This document shows, in pieces, positions 55,443-64,000 of a DNA stretch of 64,000 bases (position 1 is the first letter of the stretch; each line of letters opens with the position of its first letter). Both the position numbers and the translations under genes were made by a program. The notes beneath the pieces were generated by a model. It did no database searches, had not been told where the DNA came from, and saw only the letters and a program-made list of their open reading frames with translations. Source of the stretch: Prorocentrum cordatum. Lineage: Eukaryota > Sar > Dinophyceae > Prorocentrales > Prorocentraceae. The stretch lies in the NCBI GenBank assembly GCA_963575745.1, contig CAUYUJ010015837.1, positions 664,264-728,263 of the forward strand, written 5' to 3'.

Positions 55443-55674
55443 TAATTATGATTATCGTTTGAGATAGCTGGAGCGTGCCTGGAGGCGTGTCGAAGCGCCC
55501 CCTGTCCTCACCTGTATTCCTGAACAGAAGATAGAGCAAGATTTGGACCGGGGGGTCTTACATAAAACAGGGGAGCTGGAGCACAACATAGATAAGAACC
55601 CTTCCCTCCCTCCCTTATCTGCTGAAGGCTGGTGTTTAGGCATGTATGCCAGTCTCGATTTGATGGGGTTGGGA

Positions 55675-55983
55675 CTGATGCGTTTCCGAGTTTTATCGCG
55701 GGCCCTGATAGGCCTGAGGCCAGGTCAGGCACCGCTCTGGACTTGGGCCCAAGGTGGCTCGGGCTCGCCTCTTGAACACCTTTCGGGGGGACCTCCCCCT
55801 CTAGGCTCGCTGGCGGCACTTGCTTATGTGCCTTCTGCTGCTGCGTTGGATATTCGCGCTTCTGCATGGCAGGCCGTTGGTGTTCAGTAGGGTTGTCGTT
55901 CCAGCTCCGCCTGCCCCCACTTTCAAGGTCCCCACGTGCTCTAAAACAAAGCTGGCTAACTTTAAGAGGCGTCAATGTAAATA
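55675..55983 (+). repeat. split direct repeat B1
   Basis: From CTGATGCGTTTCCGAGTTTT to CAATGTAAATA; 309 bp, a near-identical copy of B2 (56125-56432). It runs straight into A2, sharing the junction bases TA. Confidence 0.93.
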
Positions 55984-56088
55984 CGCGTTTTACAAACACA
56001 CTTTTACAGTAGCATCGTCAATGTATCTAGCCGCCTTCATTGCATCCATTGTTGCATGTCATTACTATTGTTTGGCTGCAGTTTCGGC
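55982..56088 (+). repeat. split direct repeat A2
   Basis: The internal copy of the left terminus A1, with one substitution in 107 bp. Confidence 0.95.
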
Positions 56089-56124
56089 CCCACCGCTCCC
56101 ACCCTGGGGGCTAAATCCCAGGAG

Positions 56125-56432
56125 CTGATGCGTTTCCGAGTTTTATCGCGGGCCCTGATAGGCCTGAGGCCAGGTCAGGCACCGCTCTGGACTTGGGCCC
56201 AAGGTGGCTCGGGCTCGCCTCTTGAACACCTTCGGGGGGACCTCCCCCTCTAGGCTCGCTGGCGGCACTTGCTTCTGTGCCTTCTGCTGCTGTGTTGGAT
56301 ATTCGCGCTTCTGCATGGCAGGCCATTGGTGTTCAGTAGGGTTGTCGCTCCAGCTCCGCCTGCCCCCACTTTCAAGGTCCCCACGTGCTCTAAAACAAAG
56401 CTGGCTCACTTTAAGAGGCGTCAGTGTAAATA
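56125..56432 (+). repeat. split direct repeat B2 (right end of element)
   Basis: 308 bp, matching B1 apart from a one-base indel in the CTTTCGGGGGG run and a few substitutions. A 36-bp spacer (56089-56124) separates it from A2. Confidence 0.93.
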
Positions 56433-58500
56433 TTTGTTTGATCGCTTCCCCCCGCCCTCCTCGGGCGCGCGCCTGGACGGTCGACGCGAATGATGGAGCC
56501 GAAGCGAAGCGGATGCCGAAGATTCGGAAACTATATCATTGATCGTTCCCCCCACATACTCATATTAGTCGGCATACTGCTTTAGCTGCGTCGGTTTCGT
56601 TTGTTTTCCAAAAAACAGGTTCGGTGGTGGCGGCCCACGGGGTCACCTCCAGGGGCTCGAAGAGAATATACTGCGCTCTATAGCGCCTCGTGGCTTGGGT
56701 TCGGGAGCCGCCCTTCTCTCCGTCGGTGCCATCCGCGCGAGGGCGCGAAGAGAAAGGCGCGTGTCGTGGCGCGGAGCGCGAAGATGTCATGACCCCAGAG
56801 ATCCGACGCTCCGAGCAAACATGGGAGCGGCGAGTTCTTGGTCGTGTTCGGCCTCCGGGGTCCCTCGCCGGGCCTCGGGACCTTCCACAAAACGACGCAG
56901 GACGACATTCCGGCCCGGGAGAGTGGTCCAGTCCTCCGGTGACCTTTCGCCGGAGTGACCTGTGGTGCGGGCCCAATGGGGTCCCCCGATCGCTGAGCGC
57001 GAAGCTATAGTGGCGGCTTGCGCGCTTGGTTTTTGCCCCATCGCCCCCCCCCCCCCCCTCGAAGCCGCGCACCAAAGGTCACTCTTGCCTACTTTGGGTT
57101 TCTCAGTAAACGTAAGGAAGGGGGTTACCCCCCCGACGGGGGTCAACCTCGCCTCGTCGTCGCGCCGCGACGGGGTCGGAGCGCCTTCGGCGCGCGGTGG
57201 CTGCCCGCGATGGGGGTCGATGTGGGGCTGTCGTTGGGGGTGACGCCCCCCCGACGCTTATTGAGGAACTCGGAGTCGGGCCGCTCTTGCGTGTGGCCGA
57301 TCCGGAGCCCACGCATCGAGGGCATGGGAGCGGGCGGAGGTCCGGGCTGTGGCTCAGGCCCGGGCCTGCTGGGCCAGGGGAGGCAGAGGGCGGCCCCTCC
57401 TCCCCTGCCCCTCCCCTGCCTCTCTCCCCCATCTTCCTCCTCGTCGCGCCCCTTCCCATTCCCTTCCCCTTCCCCTCCCCTCCCTCCCTTCCTCCCTTCC
57501 CCTCCCCCCCCCCCCCTCCCTCCCACTCCTCTTTCTCCTCGTCGCTGTCCTCCACGTCCTCCGTTGGCCTGCGCCTCCTGCCCCCTCAGCCTCCCCCTCG
57601 GCCTCGTGCGCTGCTCTTTCGCCTCTGGTCCTTCCCGGGCTGATCCTGGGTCCTTGGCCCGCCAGAGGAGCCGGCGCCCGCGCAGCCGGAGCAGGCGGGC
57701 TCGCGGCAGATTACGCGGGAGGAGCTGAGTCGGCACGCCGGCAGGGAGAAGGGCAATTGGGTTGCTCTGTACGGCAAGGCTTGAAGGATACAAAGGCATG
57801 GCCTCGGCATGGCCTTTTGTGGAGTCGCGCAGTGCTTTTGGCTATCGGTGTGTTGACCCTTACGGCTGACTCCGCCGATCCTGAAAAGAGAGAACCAATG
57901 ACGCAAAATGCGGAAGGGGAAACAAGAGCAAACAGCAGTGGCAACCCAGATGTCACAAGGGCCAGGGGCAAGTTGACGCGAGTGTGGCATGGCTCAAGTT
58001 AGCTTGGGCTGGCGCGCCTGAGGAAAGGTGCCTGGACCCCCTTCTGGGACCCCCTAACCCCCGCGGGCCCCCCCTTCCGCAGGGATGGGAGCGAATGACA
58101 GTGCTTCTCCTGCGACTCGATTGCGAGACTGCTCGATATTGTTCAGGCTGCCGGGGCACAGTTGGCCCATCCAATGGGACCTCTTCCCCTCCCCCCCGAC
58201 GACCTCCTGGCGGGGCAGGCATCAAACGGAAGGGGCTTTCTTTTCCACTCGTTGACGACACGACTGCATCTTGCTATGGCAGGCAGGTTCCCCCCCAAGC
58301 GCTATCTTACCGAAGGACCCCGCCCTCCTCCGGGCGAGGAAGGGATCCGACGGACCCCCCGCCGAGAATCCTCGGCTCGAGCACGGCAGGGCTCGGTGGT
58401 GCTCGGGCGGGCGGCGACCGAGAGGCCCATCGGGCGCCCTCCCCGTGCCCTCCCTTGGGGCCCCAGCTCCCCCGGAGCGGAAGGAACCGGAGGGAAAGCG
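56433..58500. other. no gene recognised
   Basis: GC-rich DNA with poly-C runs (57045-57058, 57506-57520) and pyrimidine tracts. Long frames on both strands overlap each other and have no family signature. A GGCATGGCTCAAG at 57987-57999 resembles the end of the dinoflagellate spliced leader only weakly. Confidence 0.4.
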
Positions 58501-59190
58501 ATGTTCGGAGGAGGAGGAGGAGGAGGAGGAGGAGGAGGAGGAGGAGGAGGTGTTCGGTTCCAGGGGCCTGCGCTATTCCGCCGACCCCCAGGAGAGGATG
58601 TGTGCTTCTTCCGATTTCGCATGTACCGCCTGCTGCTTCGCGTCGTGCTGTGCATGTTGCTGATCTGTCCTCCTCTTCCTCCGCGTTTGTTGCGGGGTTT
58701 ACTGGGGGACCTCTTGGAGGCGTGGGGGGCGGCCTCATTGGGAGCCTTTTCATCGTCGTGTGGTGTTTTTTGGGGCGGGGCTCCCTGGGGGTCTCTTGGG
58801 GGTCCTCTTGCGGGCATGTTTGGCGTCCTGGGGGCCACCTTGCCGGGGATAACTTCCCGGGCCCCTCCCGAGTTCACCTCCTCGGCTTGTCTTGGTCCTC
58901 TTGGGGCCTTCTTGAGGGCCGTCATGGGGGCATCTTGGGCAGTCTCGGGCCCTCTTGGGCTATCTCTGGCCCTCTTGGGGGCCGCTTCGGCCGTCCTGGT
59001 CTGGTGTGGGAAACTTCTCAGGCCATTTGGTGTTTTCATCGACAAGGCGACCATGTGGACATCCTGGAACAACTTATACGCTGTCAGTCCTGTGTGTCTC
59101 TTGATGCCATCTTGTTGGTCGTCTTGGGGCCCTCTTTGGGTGTCTTCGGGCCTGTTGGGCCGCTCCGAGGCCGAATTCCATGTATGATGT
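58501..59190. repeat. GGA run followed by irregular CTTGGGG repeats
   Basis: (GGA)n lies at 58508-58552. From 58700 to 59170 the motif TCTTGGGG/CTTGGGGGCC recurs irregularly, as in TCTTGGGGCCTTCTTGAGGG. The long hydrophobic frames across it are artefacts of this motif. Confidence 0.7.
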
Positions 59191-60220
59191 TCTGGAAGCC
59201 ACCCTGGCGCGTTGGCGCCCGCCTCTTGGAAGGGTGGATTTGGGTGCCCCGAGGAGCTGAGAGGTGCGCTGGTGAGCCCGCCGACGCCTCCCTCCGACTC
59301 TCGCCCCCCCTAAAGGGTTTGCGAACCTCAGGAAAAAGGGAAATGCAGGGGGACCGCCGAATGTCTCACACGCATGCATTTTCACCCCCTGGCCGCTGGA
59401 GCCTAGCCAGCCAGGTCTTGCTGGTCTGGCTCGGTGCGCAGGTTTCATCTACTTAGCCTCCCTCTTTTGGCCAGGATCCCCCCCACCCCTCCGCGGCAGG
59501 AAATAAATCATCAAAGGTATGGGCCTCCCTTCGACTCGACAGCTTGGCTCGATTCTGCTTGGGTCAGAGGGGTGGTCCACGGTTTCCCTGTAACCTCCTC
59601 CATTCGACCTCCCCCCCCACACACACACTCGTCGACGAAAGGATCAGAGGGAACGGGGCAAGGAGGCCTCTCTCGTCTCGATTTCTTAATGGCTCGATTT
59701 TGCCTGGGTTGGCGGGGTGGCTGAGGGTCCCCCCTCCCCAGGACTCTTTTTTTACCCCGCACGGCCCCAAACCCGCGAGACAGGAACCGGAGTGGAATGC
59801 GCTCGCTCTCAACTCGACTGCGACCTGGCTCGATTCTAGCGCTCCGGCCCCCCCCCCCAGCGGGAAAGGGCCGAAGGGAAGAGGATTCCCTTCGACTTCG
59901 ATGGCACCGTGGCCCGATGGTCCTGTGCTGGGCTGGCAGTTTGACGCGATGCCTGGAAGAGAACCCCTCGCATGCGCCGACAGGGTCGGAGGAGTTTTCG
60001 GGAGAAGCGCACCCAAAACGTGTGTGACTGTGCCCCACGGTAGGTCAGGCGACCCCAGCGCGAGTAGAACGCCGCCAGTGGCCCATGATCGGTCCATGTC
60101 GAGCGATCGAAGAACCGCGATCGTTCAAGGTTGAGCGATCCACGCGGTGTCAGAAGCTATCTATTGCCGACGTTATCGCGACGCGGACCTGCCGTGCAAT
60201 TTTCTGCCTTCGCGCAAAAG
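59190..60220. other. no gene recognised; two related copies of a short segment
   Basis: 59529-59625 and 59690-59770 share GGCTCGATT-TGC-TGGGT and poly-C motifs, suggesting an old local duplication. The exon(s) upstream of the cytochrome b5 exon should lie here or further left, but I could not identify them. Confidence 0.4.
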
Positions 60221-60379
60221 GTGTACGAGCTCGCAGATTACGTGGAAGAGCACCCTGGCGGCGAGGAGGCGATCACGGACGTGGCGGGCATTGACGGGAC
60301 AGAAAAATTCGCCGCCGTGCACAACAAGGAGCTCTTGGAGTCCATGGGGTTCACTCCCCTGGGAGTCCTCGTCGACTGA
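60221..60379 (+). CDS. cytochrome b5-like haem domain, terminal exon of a split gene
   Basis: The exon follows CGCGCAAAAG|GTG, an AG|G phase-0 acceptor like all others in the window, and ends at TGA 60377-60379. It encodes VYELADYVEEHPGGEEAITD then VAGIDGTEKF, AVHNKELLESMG and LGVLV. HPGG with its His and the second His in VHNK are the two haem ligands of the cytochrome b5 fold. The first strands of the domain (usually ending in GKVYD) must be in an upstream exon. Such domains occur at the C-terminus of many redox enzymes, including some fumarate reductases, desaturases and reductases. Which enzyme this belongs to is not visible. Confidence 0.7.
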   Translation: MYELADYVEEHPGGEEAITDVAGIDGTEKFAAVHNKELLESMGFTPLGVLVD

Positions 60380-60845
60380 CTCCCTCACGCGGGCTCGCGG
60401 CCTGACCAGACGTGGCCGCGTCCGCCCAGCATGGTGTGCCGAGCCCTCAGCAGGGCCGGCCCGTAGTATCGCCCCCGCCGCGTCGGCCGGTGGCGCCATG
60501 GTGGCACAGGCCATGGTCGCCCCCCGTTTTCCTCTCGCGGCTGTCGCCGCGATCTCCTTGCATGACGTGCCGCAGCCTTCACGGCGACTCGCCTGCACGC
60601 TCCGGCTATCAAAGCCAGCCCCCCCCCGTCGGACTGCTCCCGCGTTGCCCCGATTCCCCCCCGGCCCTGGCTCTTGTTCCGCAGAATTGCTAGGATTTTT
60701 CCGCCACCTCCACCTGATGTGCCCGCCGACCCCAGGGAAGCCAATAGTGTTCGCAGAGGCGGCGGGACGAAAGACCCTGACATCAGCGCTGCCCGCCAGT
60801 GTCAGAGCACGAAAATAGAAACATGCGGATTGGGCCCGAACATGT
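60380..60845. other. 3' flank of the cytochrome b5 exon, nothing recognised
   Basis: GC-rich, with poly-C runs near 60615-60665. No exon, RNA or repeat that I can support. Confidence 0.4.
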
Positions 60846-60846
60846 T

Positions 60847-60900
60847 TGTGGTTGTTGTTGTTGTTGAACATTATTACTTCTAAAGAATAATTATTGCTGG
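60847..60900. repeat. truncated copy of the right-end macro-repeat start
   Basis: (GTT)n followed by GAACATTATTACTT and GAATAATTATTG, the same junction as at 61700 and 62763, then it diverges. Confidence 0.7.
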
Positions 60901-61017
60901 GACCCCTGGTGCACGACCCCCCCGCCGCGCCTAGGCCGCAGCCTCATTTTCATCATTTTCGTGAGGAAGTCTCAGGCAAAACGGGGGAGTCCGGATCCGG
61001 TTGTGTTGTTACGATCG

Positions 61018-61115
61018 GTTTTCCCTTGCAAAAAATAAGCTAAAGTGGACATTTCTTGTTCTAACATAACCAAACTTCAAGAATCCCTTGCAAAAAATAA
61101 GGTAAAGTGGACATT
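61018..61115. repeat. AT-rich direct repeat
   Basis: CCCTTGCAAAAAATAAGCTA with AAGTGGACATT (about 61023-61053) is repeated as CCCTTGCAAAAAATAAGGTA with AAGTGGACATT (about 61085-61115). The surrounding 60950-61330 is unusually AT-rich for this window and has no gene. Confidence 0.85.
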
Positions 61116-61626
61116 CGCGCGCGCAAGACGAAATCCTTCCAAAACCTTAGTTTTCGTAGCGATTTTAACATAAAAACATCAAAAAACCAATGGTTTTTCA
61201 AAAAAAAATGTCAAAATTTCATCCCGCGCGCTCTTGCGGATTCGTAGGAAACCCAACACTTTTTAAACATTTCTGTCAAACGGGCTTTTGCGAGCAACTT
61301 TTTCGAACTTCTGCAACAACGGTTGCGCACCTGCCAGGGCCATCATCCCTGTCAAATAATACCATGCGGGACACATTCGTTTTTTCTTCGCGCGCGCACG
61401 CCGTCGTCGTCGGCCGCGGGGCCCTGAATAGTAGCCACGGTCGTCCGCATGCCACGAAGTGAAGTGTCCGAACGTCATAGGGCGGGAAGCTGGGTGTGGG
61501 TGGTGGCGAAGAGTCGTTTGGAAATTTGGTAGAGCTTGAACCGGCCCCCCCACAAAGTGGGGGTATTGCCCGCCTCCTATGAAAACCCTGGCACTGGTGA
61601 GAACGGAGTGTCCCCACGTGCTAGTA

Positions 61627-61627
<1 letters not shown>

Positions 61628-61698
<71 letters not shown>

Positions 61699-62655
61699 GA
61701 ACTCTCATTCTTGAAGAATAATTATGGTTGATCCCCCCCCACCGGTGCACATTGATTTTTTTCGATTGAAGTGCCACCCCCGGGGCTCGCACCTTGTTTT
61801 TTCTCAAGGAAAGTCTTCCTGCTCAAACTGTGCCCCTGCCCCCCGGGCTACAACAACAACGGCTCCCGCCTGAGACTTCCTCGATTTTTACTCAGGACCC
61901 CCGCTCCCGCCTGAGACTTCCGCGCAATTTACTCAGGAAAGGCGCTCCCGTCTGAGACTTCCTCGCAATGTAATCAAGACCCCCGCTCCCGCCTGAGACT
62001 TCCGTGCAATTTACGTGGGAACGGCGCTCCCGCCTGAGACTTCTTCGAATTTTACTCAGGACCCCCGCTCCTGCCTGACATTTCCGCGCAATTGACTCAG
62101 GAACGGCGCTCCCGCCTGAGACTTCCTCGCAATTTAGTGAGGACCCCCGCTCCCGCCTGAGACTTCCGTGCAATTTGCTCAGGAACGGCGCTCCCGCTTG
62201 AGACTTCTTCGCAACTTAGTCAGGGCCCCCGCTTCCGCCTGAGATTTCCTTACAATGTACTCAGGACTGCGCTCTCGCGTGCGACGTCCTCACACATTAT
62301 TATGGAATTGCGTTTCGGCGCTCAGGAACCACGCACGCGCCAAGGACGCCTTCACAACGTGGTATCTTCCCTCTTCCTTCGTCCTTCCCCCTCCCCTTCC
62401 TCCCACTCTCCCTCGTTCTTCCCCTCCTCCTCTTGCAGGGCCCGCGCCAATTCCAATGGCGGGCAGAGAGATGTACGCCCCCGAAGGATTGTCCGCCCGT
62501 TCCGGTTTGCCCGTACGTCTAAGCCCGCCGGCCCCAGCAAAGAGAAAAAATCCCCCCGAAAGGGGTGTGATCGAAGACGAAGAGGGCGGGCATCGAGGGT
62601 GTAGGGTATACGTGTTGAATGACTCGCGGGCAAGTATGAGCGTACAGCCTTAAAA
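61628..62655. repeat. macro-repeat unit 1: (GTT)n, 41-bp satellite, pyrimidine tract
   Basis: (GTT)n at 61628-61699; GAATAATTATGGTTGATCCC and CCGGTGCACATTGATTTTTT; GCCCCCCGGGCTACAACAAC; 41-bp satellite from 61862 to about 62290 (starts of GCTCCCG at 61862, 61903, 61944, 61985 and 62026); a pyrimidine tract (62367-62435) ending CTCTTGCAG|GG; then CCAATTCCAATGGCGGGCA and GAAGGATTGTCCGCCCGTTC. A 65-codon frame from the ATG at 62456 is not kept in unit 2, so it is probably non-coding. Confidence 0.85.
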
Positions 62656-62658
62656 TGG

Positions 62659-62713
<55 letters not shown>

Positions 62714-62727
62714 CGTTGTCGTTGTTT

Positions 62728-62758
<31 letters not shown>

Positions 62759-63701
62759 CGTTGAACTTTCTTTCTGAATAATAATTATTGTTGATCCCCC
62801 CTCACCGGTGCATGTTTTTTGCTCTCAATCAAAGTGTGCCCCTCGACGCTCGCACCCTGTTTTTTGACAGGGAAAATCTTGGAGTTCAAACTGTGCCCCT
62901 GGCCCCCCGGATAACAACAACAACGGCTCCCGCCTGAGACGTCCTCCAAATTTATTCAGGGCCCCCGCTCCCGCCTGAGACCTCCTCACGATTTACTCAG
63001 GATCGGTGCTCCCGCTTGCGATCACTTTGCAATTTAATCCGGACCCCCGCTCCCATCTGAGACTTCCTCACACTTTACTGAGGGACGGCGCTCCCGCTTG
63101 AGACTTCCTCACAATTGAGTCAAGACTTCTTCGCAATTTAATCAAGACTCCCGCTTCCGCCAGAGAACCTTTCACATTTTATTCAGGAATTGCGCTTCTG
63201 CTTGTGACCCCCATGCGATTTATTCAGAAATCGCGCTTTCAACGCTCAGGAAACACGCTGCGCCAAGGACGCGGTCACAATTGACTTAGGAATCGCGCTC
63301 TCGCCATGCTCAGGCATCCCGCTTGAATGTCCCACCCGCCCGACCCGCCCGTCAGGGGATCGCCCGCCCGTCGTGGGCTCCCGCCCGAGAAATCTTTCAG
63401 GAACGGCGTGTTCGCCTAGGACTTCCTCGACCGTTCACGCTCTTGCCTTCCTGCTCCTCCTCCCTCTCCTTCCTACCTCCTCCCTCCTCTCCTCCCTCCT
63501 CTCCTCCCTTCTCTCTCCCTCCTCTCGTCCCTCATCCTTATGCCTCTCTGCCCTATCCCCTCTCCCTCCTCTCCTCCTCCCTTCTCCCTCCCCTCTCCTG
63601 CCTCCTCCCTCCCTCTTTCTTTCTTTATGTCTTTTTCTCTCTCTCTCTCTCTATATATATATATTCTCTCTCTCTCGCTCTTTCTCTACCTCTCTTATCT
63701 G

Positions 63702-63740
<39 letters not shown>

Positions 63741-64000
63741 AATCAACCGCCCCCGTCTTCGCTCCTTCTCTTCTGGCGTTCGCCCTCTTCCTTCGTCCCT
63801 CCCCCTCCCTTCCTCCCACTCTCCCTCGTTGTTCCCCTCCTCTTGCAGGGTCCACACCAATTCCAATGGCGGGCACATGTACGCCCACGAAGGATCGTCC
63901 GCCCGTTCAGGTTTGCCCGCCTGTCCAAGCCCGCCGCCCCCCGCAAAGAGAAAGAATCCCCCCAAAGGGGGTGTGATCGAAAACAAAAAAGGCGGGTATC
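62656..64000. repeat. macro-repeat unit 2, continuing past the window
   Basis: The same order as unit 1: (GTT)n with GTC interruptions (62657-62763), the TGATCCCCCCTCACCGGTGC segment, the 41-bp satellite (GCTCCCG from 62926, then 62967 and 63008, to about 63300), a longer CT-rich tract with (CT)n and (TA)n (63420-63745), a pyrimidine tract ending CTCTTGCAG|GG at 63849, and CCAATTCCAATGGCGGGCA. A 5-base deletion after GGCGGGCA relative to unit 1 shifts the frame. Confidence 0.85.

Larger units (their letters stand above)
48467..56432 (+). mobile_element. tyrosine-recombinase retrotransposon with split direct repeats
   Basis: The order A1 (48467-48573), ORFs, B1 (55675-55983), A2 (55982-56088), B2 (56125-56432) is the split-direct-repeat structure known for Ngaro/PAT-type members of the DIRS order. 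These move by reverse transcription of a circular form and recombinase integration, without target duplications. A1 and A2 differ by one base in 107 and B1 and B2 by few, so the copy is young. Inside are two upstream ORFs, an RT-RNase H-methyltransferase ORF and a tyrosine recombinase. All recognisable catalytic residues of RT and recombinase are present. The one visible lesion, if it is one, is a UAG between the first two ORFs. Confidence 0.9.

Noticed and set aside
58162-59456. Two long hydrophobic ORFs
   Set aside because: They are generated by irregular CTTGGGG repeats and a GGA run; no membrane-protein family pattern was found.
62456-62653. 65-residue protein with a good start context
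   Set aside because: The homologous copy at 63870 has a 5-base deletion that shifts the frame, so coding is not conserved.

Overview
The window looks like nuclear DNA of a dinoflagellate. It is GC-rich and dominated by microsatellites, minisatellites and dispersed repeats, with a few real genes whose introns use GA, GC or GT donors and always end AG|G. The two retroelements found are also of kinds that are abundant in dinoflagellates: a tyrosine-recombinase retrotransposon with a methyltransferase, and a LINE reverse-transcriptase relic. No spliced-leader relic was found, so the species cannot be named from sequence alone. Every confident cellular gene lies on the + strand.

Layout. 1-3.85 kb is simple-sequence DNA. 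3.9-4.8 kb is an unrecognised single-exon protein. 5-12 kb holds a perfect 46-bp-arm palindrome, a decayed gag-like relic, the first copy of a 150-bp MITE, and a 1.3-kb foldback around a GTGGGGACA-type minisatellite. 12.3-15.1, 17.3-19.0, 19.5-21.7 and 43.1-46.1 kb are copies of one composite repeat (unique head, 75-bp satellite, short GGCACGTCCC array, about 190-bp tail). 15.46-19.39 kb is a diacylglycerol-kinase gene in three exons; its second intron contains one copy of the composite repeat. 22.7-32 kb is mostly minisatellites, including an exact 152-bp satellite.

The most interesting object is a gene at 32.39-36.94 kb, with a probable signal-peptide exon at 25.9 kb. It encodes the ER thiol oxidase ERO1 fused in frame to a soluble FAD fumarate reductase of the Osm1/Frd1 type. 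One 2.1-kb exon carries the ERO1 CxxCxxC half, an Ala/Pro linker and the reductase FAD domain without a stop. In yeast the same two activities are separate proteins that cooperate in oxygen-independent disulfide formation, so the fusion suggests a self-contained thiol-to-fumarate electron path in the secretory pathway.

48.47-56.43 kb is a structurally complete tyrosine-recombinase retrotransposon with split direct repeats (A1-ORFs-B1-A2-B2). It has two upstream ORFs separated by one UAG, an RT/RNase H ORF with a cytosine-methyltransferase-like domain lodged inside the RNase H, and a recombinase ORF. A terminal exon with a cytochrome b5 fold lies at 60.22-60.38 kb. The right end (61.6-64 kb) is a tandem macro-repeat built of (GTT)n, a 41-bp satellite and a pyrimidine tract.

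All eight introns that can be modelled are phase 0 and sit between G|G; one is made of a MITE relative and another of a duplicated palindrome, which points to transposon-derived introns.
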